DNA of 64,000 bases from Diadophis punctatus similis (taxonomy: Eukaryota; Chordata; Lepidosauria; Squamata; Dipsadidae): positions 9,817,953-9,881,952 of the forward strand of contig JALIGW010000025.1 in NCBI GenBank assembly GCA_023053685.1, given 5' to 3'. Both the position numbers and the translations under genes were made by a program. Below are positions 33,440 to 44,302 of this stretch, one piece after another. The stretch's first letter is position 1, and every line of letters starts with the position of its first letter. The notes beneath the pieces were generated by a model. The model had not been told where the DNA came from. It did no database searches and saw only the letters and a program-made list of their open reading frames with translations.

Positions 33440-34285
33440 GTTCCTAGAATTTTATTTAGATCCTTGGCGGTCAGAATTTAGGCCCAGTCTTGGGATAGAC
33501 ATATCATTAGTCACTCTAATGGATGTCATTGATGGGGGAAATGCACCTATCATTCTCCAATTAGACCTTTTGGAAGTGTTCAATACCACCAACCACAATA
33601 TCCTTCTGGACCACTTACATGGATTGGAAGTTGTGACACCCCTTCATGGTAACTCCAGTGCCACTTGAGTAGGTAGTTCCAGCTGATTCGCTTAGGGGAG
33701 AAGCAATCAGTTTCTTGGACTGTCCAGGATAAAGTCCTACAAGGCCAGTGCTCTTCCTTGTGTTATTTAATATCTACATGAAACTGTTGGAAGACATCAA
33801 CTCCTGCTTCAGAATGAGGTGTTACCAATATACTGGTGGAACCCCAGATATATAATTGCCATTTTGGGCTTCAGGCAGAAATGCCACAGAAGTCCTAAAT
33901 TGGTGCTGGAAACTGTGGGGATGTGGATGATGTGAAACAAGGACAGATTAAATTCTACTAAAATAGAACTGCAGTTCATTAGTAAACATCTGCATATTTC
34001 TCTAACATTGGTCCCAGTAGAGATTCTGGGTGGGGTTGAAGAAGGTGGCTTATGTCTTCTGGAGTCTTGGATCTTTCTCACATATGAGATGGAAGCCATT
34101 GTTGGTGAATCCTGGACTAAGGTGCCCTGATGATGGGAATTTATGCCCTAATCCCATTTGGTCAGATCACTGTAACATAGTCTGTACAGGGCTACCCTTG
34201 GAAATGACCCAGATACTGCAACTGGTCAAACTCCAGGAGCTAAGTGGATGGGACAATTCCATCAGTGTAGAAAAATACTTCAGTT
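33440..34285 (+). pseudogene. Ancient L2-clade LINE reverse-transcriptase relic
   Basis: Broken frames retain L2 landmarks in order. These are a decayed LDLSAAFDTVDHGILLDRL-like block (here LDLLEVFNTTNHNILLDHL near 33566-33622), a GVPQGS-like block near 33741, a decayed YADD (Y-T-G-G) near 33828, and a GLPL..TQ.LQLV block near 34190. Many indels and stops. Much older than the L2 copy at 44303. Confidence 0.65.
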
Positions 34286-34796
34286 AAATATGTTGCGCTC
34301 ATTATCACTAAGTTTCTGGTTTAAAATTTATAATTTCCATATTAAGGCCCAGCTATTTAGCATTCTTCCATTCCAATATTGTAAGCTATTTGGAAGGCTG
34401 AAAAGGAGCAGAATGGTACAGTTTACAGTATACCCGTTCACATACTTGCACATTTGTGGCTCCCAAACCCACCATTCAGCATCATGTCTGGATGTCCTAT
34501 ATTGTAAGAGGAATAATAAAAGAGTTTCACTGGTCCAGATATGTAAGAAAATTATTATCCTTCTTGCAAAAAGCTAATGAGAAGACTGACAATGGGAATA
34601 TTTGACAAAATTGGCTCATTGCAATGTTGCACTGCATTTTAGATATACGTGGATAGAATTTGTGGAGTTGCTTATTGTGTCAGGTTCACCATATGTAAGA
34701 TTGTGCCCTATGTAAGATGATGCCTTCAACTGGCAATTTCCAAATGTTCTAGGATTGCAGATGGGTTAGAATCTATGGCTCATGGGGAAGGTTCCT

Positions 34797-35370
34797 TGAT
34801 AATAGCAATAGCACTTAGACTTATTTTGTCACTACGTTATTTTTGGTTCGTCAGATGAGCTTCCATGAGCATTCATCCTGTGTGTGTGTAACCTGAGAAG
34901 TCCTTATCTTCAAGTGTCTCTGATTTACTACACATGTGTAGTTTTCTGCTCTTTGTTCTTCCCTTCTTTACTTTCATCTTGGTCCGGACGGACGTTTTTA
35001 TTTACGGGTAGGATGTAGTCATTTATTTTTATATTTTTATAATAAAGTTTTTACTTAGAACTAAATTCTTATCGGTTTATTTTCATGCCATGGGAAAACA
35101 CGGTCCATTTACCTCTGGATTGCTTAATTTCAATTCTCCCCACCGGGGAAAAGGTTTTGCAAGTTTTGCATGCCTTGTCATATTTACCACTTCATAGTGC
35201 TTTACAGCCCTCTCTAAGCAGTTTACAGAGTCAGCCTATTGCCCCCAACAAACTGGATCTTCATCTTACTGACCTTGGAAGGATGGAAGGCTGAGTTAAC
35301 CTTGAGATGGTGAGAATCAAACTGCTGGCAGTCAGCAGAATTAGCCTGCAATACTGCATTCTAATCATGG
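34797..35370 (-). mobile_element. tRNA-derived SINE interrupted by an LTR
   Basis: The tail end (34797-34826) and the rest (35181-35370) join into one SINE when the LTR and one copy of tattt are removed. The joined bases then match the family (GACTTAT.TACC.CTTC) with the same spacing. The head is decayed at the right. Confidence 0.85.
34827..35180 (+). mobile_element. Solo LTR inserted in a SINE
   Basis: 354 bp with TGTCAC...TTGTCA ends and the 5-bp duplication tattt on both sides (34822-34826, 35181-35185). A TATAATAAAG stretch near 35036-35045 may supply the TATA or polyadenylation signal. No internal coding region. Gypsy-type or retroviral origin not decided. Confidence 0.8.
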
Positions 35371-35374
35371 GTCG

Positions 35375-36410
35375 TGGGGAAGGTTCCTTGATAATCTTGC
35401 TATGCTCTTTCCTATCATCAGACTCTTGTCCCAACTCTGAAATTATACACTTTGATGTTCTTTATATACATTCTATTTCTTTTTCAATGCTTCCAAAAGC
35501 TCTAAAGAAAAATATAGGGGGGGGGGGTTTAAATGTTCATGCTTTTTCTTTCTAGTTAATTGAAATTGTTGATATCTCCTGAATGATTTTAATGGCATAC
35601 GGTGTTAATAAATGATGGCTACATTCTACTTGGGAGAAAGTATTAATAAAGGTGATCTATCTTAAGAGACCTGGTAAGGAACACTTTAAAAGATAAAAGC
35701 CTTCTATTAAAGTGTGAGGAAGATGGCATTCGGTAGATACCAGATAAGAAGGGCTTGAAAGTACCCTTTTGAGGAAACCTAATGGTGCCCGGCTGGAAGA
35801 ATTTCGTGCCACACCAGTAATTCCTAGTCCAAACTAGTGCCGCAAGAATCAGATGGCTGAAATATGACCTTCTGTAATCTTTTACCTTTGAGTCAAATTG
35901 TCACATTAATTCTGTTGGTTCCCTAGAAGTAGCTCATTTAAAGCACAGTGGTTGAAACGATGTGATGGAATACTGGAAAGGCCTCAGAAAGTTTTTAAAA
36001 AGATTGAGGAAAGAAAGGAAAGCTATTATTAAAACTTTCCCATGTTTATCATGTTTTTCTACCCACCCACCCCAAAAAAAATCATATAAGGAAAGGACCA
36101 AAGGTTTTTAACAGCCCACACATCCTGGGGAGTTGCAGTGTCTCCAATCACCAGGATTAGAAACAAATAGATAAACATACAGATTATATATGATACTGTC
36201 ATCAAGGATAGTACTTTCTTTGTTTGTATTTTCAATACATTTTTAAAAAATGGATTTAAAAATACCTGCTTCCATTTATACTTGTGACTGACACCTCATA
36301 AAGATCTTTCTTTAACGTATGTAATTATAATGTAAATACTTCCCAAGCTTTTATAATGCACATTTTCCCTCATGCGTTGTTTTCTTATATAAATTTCCTC
36401 AGTGCAGGTT
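35375..36410. other. No recognised feature
   Basis: Unique-looking AT-rich DNA, with a G-run near 35517-35528. Confidence 0.5.
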
Positions 36411-36416
36411 TTTAAT

Positions 36417-36656
36417 ATAGCAATAGCAATAGCAATAGCACTTAGACTTATATACCGCTTCATAGTGCTTTACAGCCCTCTCTAAGCGGTTTACAGAGTT
36501 CAGCATATTGCCCCCAACAATCTGGGTCCTCATTTTACCCACCTCGGAAGGATGGAAGGCTGAGTCAACCTTGAGCCGGTGAGATTTGAACAGCTGAACT
36601 GCTGAACTAGCAGTAGCCTGCAGTGCTGCATTTAACCACTGCGCCATCTCGGCTCT
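36417..36656 (-). mobile_element. tRNA-derived SINE with (ATTGCT)n tail
   Basis: One of the best-preserved copies. Head GAGCCGAGATGGCGCAGTGG at right, body with GGTTGACTCAGCCTTCC, hairpin AACCGCTTAGAGAGG...AGCGGTATATAAGTC, tail of repeated ATTGCT at left. Confidence 0.9.
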
Positions 36657-36659
36657 TTG

Positions 36660-37110
36660 TAAGCTCATTGTTTTGGTTTATTGTTTTAAAAAGAGCTTCT
36701 TTTGCAGCATCTTGAAACATAACACTCTGTTTTAGATGCGTTGTTCACTCACAAAAACAGTGGGAGAAATTGTATGTGTGTGGGCTTTCAGAAAAAGAGA
36801 GAATGAGGGAGCTCTATTCAGTGACTATGTTGCAGTAGAATGTTTTGTTAGATCCAGGAAATCTAGCTTGGTGTGATTCTTTAATTAATAACACAAACAT
36901 TATTGCTTGGAAAATTGGCATATTATATTTCACCATCCTTATATCTCAAAATGTGGGCTCTCCAGACAGACAATAAAATGGCAGATAGCTTTAACCTAGT
37001 GTTTTCTCAGAAAGTATCTCCATTTGCTTAGAAAGTGTTGGTGGAGCAATAATAAAGAGAGACCTCAGAGTAGAGAAGGGAGGAAGTGAGTAAGGGAGGT
37101 GACTGCAATG
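36660..37110. other. No recognised feature
   Basis: Unique-looking DNA. Confidence 0.5.
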
Positions 37111-37147
37111 TCCAGAACAGGGTTTCTCAACTGTAGCAACTTCTAGG

Positions 37148-37445
37148 CACTGATGATGTTACGATGGTGGCACAGTGTTTAGAATGCAGTATTGCAGGCT
37201 GACTCTGCTTATTGCCAGGAGTTCAATCCTGACTGGCTCAAGGTTGACTCAGCTTTCCATCCTTTCAAGGTTGGTAAAATGAGAACCCAGATTGTTGACA
37301 GCAATATGTTGACTCTGTAAACCGCTCAGAGAGGGCTGTAAAGCACTGTGAAGCAGTATATAAGTCTAAGTACTATTGCTACCTACTTTGGTAATGAAAT
37401 GTCTGCAAGAAAACAACCAAGCTTAGAGAGCACCAAGGATCCCAT
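37148..37445 (+). mobile_element. Penelope-like terminal repeat, family P copy 3
   Basis: It starts CACTGATGATGTTAC and continues after the SINE with TTTGGTAATGAAATGTCTGCAAG. It is flanked by a 7-bp duplication ttctagg (37141-37147, 37446-37452). The hammerhead core (CTGATGA, GAAA, TGTC, GCA/TGC stem I) is complete once the SINE is discounted. Confidence 0.7.
37163..37381 (+). mobile_element. tRNA-derived SINE inside a Penelope-like repeat
   Basis: Plus-strand copy: head GATGGTGGCACAGTG, B-box-like GAGTTCAATCCTG, hairpin and TATATAAGTCTAAGTACTATTGCT tail. It interrupts stem II of the hammerhead-like motif. Confidence 0.85.
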
Positions 37446-37920
37446 TTCTAGGTGTGTTGACACCAACTCCCAGAATTCTCATCTGTGTCCATGTTGACAG
37501 TGCATTTATGGGAGTTGGAGGGAGTAGAAATTGTCAAAGTTGAGGAATCCTGATGAGGAAAATGGGAAGGATCTATATCCTGCAATGTAGAAGGAGATCC
37601 AGATGAATCTATGGTAGCCAAAATTCAGAAGGAAATTGGCAACAGATTTTCCTATTAACACATTTTTTTAACCCTAAGCTTTCATGAACTATGGTACAGT
37701 ACATATGTTTTTGGATGATGGGAATATACGATTTAACTTTCTGAACTAAACCCACTGGTTTTTCATATTCAGTTACTCTGCCCTGTGACTTGCTTCTAAA
37801 CCTTATCCATTAGCCTATTCTAAAATTGGTATTGAAGCAAAACATTGGGTTCAAAAGAATAGATTTGCATTAGGAAGCCCACTTCTATCTGCTGTCTGAG
37901 TTCTTGAGCAGATTCCTTTA

Positions 37921-38201
37921 CAGAGGTGGGTTCCTCCCGGTTCGGACCGGTTTGCCCGAACTGGTAGCAAACCACTGGTAATGTCACAGAGCCGGTTTGG
38001 GGGGTGAATTTTTTTCTGATTTTTTTTTCTTCTGCACATGTTCAGAAACTGAGTTTCCAGCACTGCGCATGCACTGCCATCATATTTTTGGCTCTCTTTT
38101 TTGGGGAATTTTTTTGGAATTTTTGGCATGTGCGCGCACACCCATGAGGCTCGGCCATGCGGCGCGAGAGGAAGTGAACTGGTGGTTAGAATCCACCTCT
38201 G
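37921..38201. mobile_element. Non-autonomous hAT transposon, family A
   Basis: Ends CAGAGGTGGGTTCC / GAATCCACCTCTG. The flanks ttccttta and ctcctttc agree at six of eight positions, so this is an older insertion. It contains CTGCGCATGCACTGCCATC near 38063. Confidence 0.8.
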
Positions 38202-38467
38202 CTCCTTTCCTGTTCATTTTACCTATTTCCATTTTGGGAACTTAAAGCTGTATGGTAGGCAGGTAGGCAGACAGACAATACACTGTTCTTTTCCCTGAAA
38301 TGAATGGCAGTATCAATCAATTCTGATGGTTGCAGGGGAGTGAGAATGTGTTTTAATTTGTTTTCTGATCAGAACTTTATTTTTATCCATGAAAGAATTT
38401 ATAAAGTTGCCTAATTTATTATCTATGACTCTGGAATCTGTATATTAATAAAAACCAGCAATTAATC

Positions 38468-38600
38468 AGTAGAACAATTTGCCTCCCAAAGTTGTGGGTG
38501 CTTCAACACTGGAGGTTTTTAAGAAGAGATTGGACAACCATTTGTCTGAAATGGTATAGGGCTTCCTCCTTGAGCAGGGGGTTGGATTAGAGGACCTCCA
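38468..38600 (+). mobile_element. CR1 LINE 3' fragment
   Basis: From LPPKVV-like codons through AAGAAGAGATTGGACAACC to GGAGGTCCTC-like sequence (here GGACCTCC). It is cut where the hAT C sequence begins. Confidence 0.8.
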
Positions 38601-39175
38601 GAGGTGGCACCCAGAGCCCTCTCTGTGGGCATGCACACCATCGCCAGCTGCTCTTCTGGTTTCCAGTGTGCACATGCACACCAGCCAGGTGGTCTTCGTG
38701 CATGCCGGAGCACCAGAAACTCCAAGACCAGATTTTTTTTGGAAAAACAGACTTCCAGTTTGCCTGTTAGGCGTTTTTCGCACTCCAGAGGCTTCAATGA
38801 ACCCTCCTAAAGCCTGGGGATGGCAAAAAACATCCCAACGAGCCAACCGGAAGTTTGGAAATGAACTTCCGTTTGGCCCGTTTGGCCGTTTTTCACAGTC
38901 ACCAGGCTTTAGGAGTCCGGAGGCTTCAATGAGGCCTGTGCGCATGCGCAGGGGGCAGCGGTGGGGGGTTGTGCACATGCAGGGGGGCAGCATGGGTGTT
39001 GTGTGCATACGCATGCACATGCTGGCCAGGTGGTCTTCAGGTTTCCAGCACTCTGGCATGTGTGAAGATCAACAGGCTGGCACGCATGCGTGCACTGGAA
39101 ACCAGAAGACCAGCTCCGGCACGCGCATGCGTGTTTCGGTTTGGGCATTTGGTGCCAAAAAGATTCGCAATCACT
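38601..39175. mobile_element. hAT transposon, family C, one end lost
   Basis: The right end GATTCGCAATCACTG is family C. The left side begins inside the element (GAGGTGGCACCCAGAGCC), so the outer 30 or so bases were lost at the junction with CR1. The body contains CGCATGCGC words and reversed copies of the 40582 sequence. Confidence 0.8.
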
Positions 39176-39289
39176 GGAATATAACAAGCCCTCCCTTTTT
39201 CAATAGAATAGGCTCAATTACCATCCTGGTCCAATGAATAGGAGATGAGCTGGACTTTGTAGCTCTCTGAAGGGCTAATCTGAAGGGCT

Positions 39290-39800
39290 CTCTGAAGGGC
39301 TAATTCAAGCCATTCATATCTGGGTGGAGAAGCACATTCCAAAGGGAAGGGGCAGCCACAGAGAAGGCACGTCTCCTGGTTCAATGAGAAGACTTTGCCT
39401 CAAAGAGCATCAACTTGGATTATGCAACTTAGTGGAACAAGCTGAGATAAATGAAGGTGTACTGCAGAAAACATGGTGCTGTGCCAAACAGGGCTTTATT
39501 GGCAATAACCAGCATCTTGAGTTGTACACTGAAGCCCAGGGAAGCCAGTGCAAGTCACAGACTAGTAGTATTACAAGGGTGTATTGAGGCACTCCAATTA
39601 CTACCTCCTTTGCTGTATTCTGGACTAGTTACAGTTTCTAGATGGTCTTCAATGGCAGACCCATGTAAAGCATGTTGCAGAAATGCAAATGCAAGGTGTA
39701 CAGGTGAGGGACTATGAGCAGGATTTCCAAACCCAGAAATGGGTGCAATTGGCACACTAGATGAGTCAGGGGAACCCCCATATTTCACACAATATTTGAG
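39290..39800 (-). pseudogene. L2-clade LINE relic (end of ORF2)
   Basis: The minus strand encodes RAFSVAAPSLWNVL near 39345-39385, and upstream a decayed VQLKMLVIANKALFGTAP block (39477-39536), matching the C-terminal end of L2 ORF2. Frames are broken. Other possibilities are unlikely given two ordered landmarks. Confidence 0.65.
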
Positions 39801-39804
39801 TGGG

Positions 39805-40570
39805 GGGAGTTGGAGAAAGTCCTAATCAAGGTCCAGAGGACACAAAACCCATAGCTACTTTGCCTAGCAAAGTCTGTTAATCAAGATCTCATTATCTTTA
39901 TATATTAGGAAAGCACCAAACAGCATTGGTCAGCTTTTTTGGCCAAGATATACAACAGAACCATCAGCATCCTAATCTACTAAAAAGTTTTAGAATTAGA
40001 ATTTAAACTATTAGAAAATAACAATCCAATGTAAGAGAAAGCAAATCTAGCCTTGTAAATGTGAATAGAAAGTTCCACAGCATAAGAATCTTATTGACAA
40101 ATAATACAGCTATCTGATTTATCAATATAATCTGATGTTTTGCACACATATGCTCCACCTAGTTGTTTCCTCTAGCGCTGACACAAAAACATTTTCCCAT
40201 AATAAAACTATATGGACATGTGAAAACAATTTAAAGTGATATTCAGACCAGGAAGGATATAATTATTGATTTATTGTTTATGATAGGGCTTCTCGCTTTC
40301 GTTGGGACCCTAAAATCCCAATAATCAACACAAGGAAAATAGGTGAAGCCACTTATAGTAAAAAGCATGCTATTGCAGAAGTAAGAAAAGAAGACATACC
40401 GGTAGGTACCATAATATTTGACATCCAATCAGAACTGGCCCTGTTAGCCAGGTAAATTTAAGAACTGCTTTTCCATCTTTACAGCTGAGATGACGCTAGT
40501 GGTGATGGTGATGGTGGCAGGGAAGTTGTCATTCCTCCTGACATTGTGCTACATCTAAAAGCAGTGTGGT
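39805..40570. other. No recognised feature
   Basis: Unique-looking AT-rich DNA. Confidence 0.5.
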
Positions 40571-40581
40571 ATGGTATATAG

Positions 40582-41154
40582 CAGTGATGGCGAACCTTTT
40601 TTGGCTTGCGTGCCAAAAGGGTGTGTGTGCGCGCTAGTGCATGTGCGCACACACATGCCCTCCCCCCACGCATGCACACAACACCCATGCTGCCCCCCCG
40701 CATGTGCACAACCCCCCCCCACCGCTGCCCCCTGCGCATGCGCACAGGCCTCACTGAAGCCTCCGGACTCCTGAAATCTGGGGACGGCGAAAAATGGCTA
40801 AATGGGCCAACCGGAAGTTCATTTCCAAACTTCCAGTTGGCCTGTTGGGACGTTTTTTGCCATCCCCAGGCTTTAGGAGGCTTCCCTGAAGCCTCCGGAG
40901 TGCAAAAAACAGCCTAACAGGCAAACCGGAAGTCTGTTTTTCCAAACTTCCGGTTTGCCTGTTGGGCCATTTTTCACATTCTGGAGGCTTCAGGGAAGCC
41001 TCCTGAGGGCGAAAACGGCCTTCCCCAAGGCTGAAAATCAGCTGGCCAGTGTGCACATGCATGCTGGAGCTGACATAGGGCAACATCTCGCGTGCCCTCC
41101 GATATGGCTCTGCGTGCCACCTGTGGCACCCGTGCCATAGGTTCGCCATCACGG
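40582..41154. mobile_element. Non-autonomous hAT transposon, family C
   Basis: Ends CAGTGATGGCGAACC / GGTTCGCCATCACGG with the exact duplication gtatatag (40574-40581, 41155-41162). The body is built from repeated inverted words such as GGCCAACCGGAAGTT and CTTCCGGTTTGCC, and GCGCATGCGCA near 40732. Confidence 0.92.
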
Positions 41155-41239
41155 GTATATAGTCTTTTACCAGTAAGATTCCTGGCTGCCCAGATAATAT
41201 CATCAGCCATGCAGCGCAAACATAGCTCTGTCCTTCCAC

Positions 41240-41342
41240 AGTGAAGAACAGGGAAAATGTCATCAGAGGACACAAACAACAAAGCTCAGAGAGCACCAGG
41301 GACTTCACGGTTCAACCCTGAGCTACATATGTTCTGTTCTAT
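41240..41342 (+). mobile_element. Penelope-like terminal fragment, family P copy 4
   Basis: It matches the distal part of family P: ACAACAAAGCTCAGAGAGCACCAGGG and GTTCAACCCTGAGCTACA (split here for length). The hammerhead part is unrecognisable. Confidence 0.55.
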
Positions 41343-41569
41343 TGGACCTGGGGAATTGCATTTGAGGGGGAAAATGGCACACACCAAAGAAGAAAATCTA
41401 GAGCTGAGATTCAGTCAATTAGAAATAAAATATGGCTTTAGAATATATAAGGGTTTGGCCAACCACAGCAACTTTCTTCATTCTTTTAGAAAGACACTTA
41501 TTTGATTTTAGAGATTTAAATTAATTCAAAACTGAATGAATGCTGTGGCCTGGCCAGACTTTATATATT

Positions 41570-41920
41570 ATCTTTGGCCTTTGGTGTTCTTTGAATTTGA
41601 TTGTTTCTAGAAGATTCTTGTAACGCATAGGAGAATGGAGTTTGCTGGCTGTTTATATGTAGCTAGCTCATTTAGCCAATAAAGATCACATGAAGTAGTA
41701 ATACTGCTTTATAGATTCTTAGTTGAGTGTAGTTTCTTCACTGGTGGTTCCTTGATTAGGATATTGTTTCTTCTTTATCTGGTGCTGTTTCCTGCTTATC
41801 TGGGGGTTGGCTGCTGGGGAGAATGTGTCTGAGTTGTTTGTCTCCTTCCATGACTTTTGATTATATCTTTTAAATAGTATGTAGATAAGGTTTAGCTCTG
41901 TATTTTTTGAGGGCTGATTT
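41570..41920. repeat. Unclassified dispersed repeat, copy 1
   Basis: The part at about 41820-41915 (GTGTCTGAGTTGTTTGTCTCC ... TTTTGATTATATCTTTTAAATAG) recurs at 56027-56158. No coding capacity. Element class unknown. Confidence 0.5.
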
Positions 41921-42235
41921 ATCAACAGACAAAGTCAACCACATTTTCAACTGGGAAACTGTTGACATTTTAGATTAAGTCAAATCCAAAGTACCAGGAC
42001 CTTCCTGGAAGCTTTCCATTCTGACAAATCAGCTATTAACACCTTAGATGAAAAAGAGATAGAAGGAACATTTGCAAACTTTTCAGAAGGTGCACGATTG
42101 GTTAGGGTAGCTAAACTCTAGAAAGAATTAAAATAATGCTGGTAGGCTAGAGAAATGGACTGAAAATCAAAAGATAAAATTTTAAAGATTTTATTTAAAA
42201 TTTAACAATCCTGGGTTGCATTAACAGATAGAGAG

Positions 42236-42782
42236 AATCAAGATCACATGAAATAGTAGTACTGCTTTATAGATCCTTAGTAAGACCACACTTAGAATAC
42301 TGCATCCATTTTTTGTCACCATATTATAAAAAAGATGTTGATATTTTGGAAAGAGTGCAGTACAATAAAGATGATAAGGGGTTTGGAGGCTAAAATATAT
42401 GAAGAACAGTTGCAGGAGTTGGGTTTGTCTAGTCTAGTGAAAAGAAGGACTAGGGGTGACATGATAACAGTATTGCAGTATTTGAGGGGCTGTCATAAAA
42501 AAGAGGAGGTCAATCTATTCTTCAAAGCACCTGGAGGCAGGACAAGAAACAATGGATGAAAACTAATCAAGGAGAGAAGCAACCTAGACCTAAGGAGAAA
42601 TTTCCTAACAGTGAGAATAATTAACCAGTGGAATGGCTTGCCTTCAGAAGTAGTGAGCGCTCCAACACTGGAGGCTTTTAAGAGGAGACTGGACAACCAC
42701 TTGTCTGGAAGAGTGTGGGATCTCCTGCTTGAATTGGGGGTTGGACTAGAAGACCTCCAAGGTCCCTTCCAACTCTGTTATG
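42236..42782 (+). mobile_element. CR1 LINE, 5'-truncated
   Basis: It starts in the SHEIVVLLYRSLVRPHLEYC-like region and runs through RGLEAKIYEEQLQELG and WNGLPSEVV to the 3' tip CCTTCCAACTCTGTTATG. Frame interrupted by small indels. Confidence 0.87.
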
Positions 42783-42785
42783 TTG

Positions 42786-43340
42786 TTAGATAAATGCAAA
42801 GTTATGCACAGAGGAAACAAATTTCATGCAATGGTACATAACGAGCTTAGCAGTGATACTTGTGAAGAAGAGCTTGGGATAATAACTGATTACAAATAGA
42901 GTATGAGTCAGCAGTATGATGTGGCAGTTGAAAAAGTCAGATGCAATTTTAGGCTCCCAAAATCAGCCATATAATCTCAAAACTTTGGAAGGAAAAATTC
43001 TACTTTGTTTTGTCTTCAGCACACCCCATCCCGAGTCTTATGACACATTGGAAAATGTCTGAGATAAGCTTGACCAGAATTTAAGAAACCTCCTATGGAA
43101 AAGATTTGGGAATGTTTAGCCTTGAAAAGAGAAGATTTGAAATGATACAATCTCATGGTTCATAATACCTGAGAAGAGGCCACATAAGAAGAAGGCTCTC
43201 CCTTATCCCAGAGTGGCCCATACTGAACTGAAGCAGATTCTTACTGGATGTTAGAAAAAGCCATTCTCAACCTCATCAGAAGTTTGCTTTTGCTAGAGAA
43301 GGGTTGAATCCCCCTTGACGGAATGTGTTTAAGCAGTGGC
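42786..43340 (+). mobile_element. Older CR1/L3-like LINE relic
   Basis: Decayed KCKVMH, EEELGIITDY and MSQQYDVAVEK blocks (42796-42955) correspond to the end of a CR1 reverse transcriptase. Later sequence (43120-43330) resembles the GDMIAVFKYL-type 3' region. More diverged than the copy beside it. Confidence 0.6.
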
Positions 43341-43419
43341 ACGGTAGCCATCTCTCAGAGATGCCCTGAGGAAGGAATTACCCTTAATCATCTAAAAGGC
43401 TTCCTTTAACCCTTCCCTT

Positions 43420-43530
43420 CAGGGGTGTCAAATTCGCGGCCCGTGGGCTGGATGCGTCACACACTGGTCACCCCCCCCCCATTTTAGCGTCCCGTGACTA
43501 CAATGTGATGACGCGGGTTTGACACCCCTG
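43420..43530. mobile_element. Short hAT MITE, family E copy 1
   Basis: 111 bp with ends CAGGGGTGTCAAA / TTTGACACCCCTG. No clear duplication at the flanks (cttccctt, ccttagat). Internal CCCGTGGGCTGGATGCGTCAC is shared with the copies at 48498 and 57982. Confidence 0.75.
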
Positions 43531-43671
43531 CCTTAGATGATTTTGCAAAAATGTAGCATCAACTGCATCCCTAACTTACAAAAGGATAAATGAAACAAAT
43601 TGTACAATTCAATCTCATGATAGCTTCTAAACCTACCAACCTGGGAAGCTACTTTGCCAGCCAGAAACCCA

Positions 43672-43971
43672 CATGGTGCAAAATGATCCACTTACCTTCC
43701 CTACCGGTTCGCAGCGTGTTGGAAGTACACGTTTTGTGTGTGCGCACTTGCTTCGCTCGCATGTGCTCCTGAGTCACATCGCAGAAAGGACCCTCTGCGC
43801 ATGCACAGATGCCTCTGCGCGTATGCAGCAGGTTCTTTGCCAGCCGTTTCAGACCGGAGGACCAGTTCAGGGGCGTGGCCAGCTGGCCATCGCTACCGGT
43901 TCAGCGAGTGGGGGCAAATTTCCGCCACCGGTACGGGCAAACCGGTCCAAACTGGCAGCAACCCACCACTG
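43672..43971. mobile_element. hAT transposon, family A, diverged left end
   Basis: The right end CAACCCACCACTG and the body (CTTACCTTCCCTACCGGTTCGC, TGCGCATGCACAG) are family A. The left end is altered and no duplication is seen. Confidence 0.6.
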
Positions 43972-44302
43972 ACTTTGATCAATAGGGCTCCTCAAGTGCT
44001 TTAAGCAAGGGCATGTGCAACATACAGTTTACAAATGGAAGATGCTGGGGTTGAATTTGGGAGGTTCTGCCTGCAGGATATGTGATCTATCTTTAACTAA
44101 AGACCATTTGGGTTTGATGGGGGAATGTTGCAGTTGCAAGCACAGGTAATCCTCGACTTACAACAGTTCACATAGGGACCGTTCGAAGTTACAACAGCAC
44201 TGGAAAAAAGTGACTTATGACCATTTTTCACACTTACAACTGTTGCAGCATCCCTGTGGTCACGTGATTTACATCCAGTAGCTTGGCCACTGACACACAT
44301 TT

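Larger units (their letters stand above)
37118..37552. mobile_element. Diverged palindromic MITE (D') with two nested insertions
   Basis: Outer ends CAGGGTTTCTCAACT and AGTTGAGGAATCCTG are inverted copies, with D-like AACTCCCAGAATTCTC inside. The centre is filled by a Penelope-like terminal repeat, itself split by a SINE. Confidence 0.65.

Noticed and set aside
38466..39237. Frames of 189 and 197 codons on opposite strands
   Set aside because: They fall in hAT C, whose GC-rich repeated words lack stops. No transposase motif is present.
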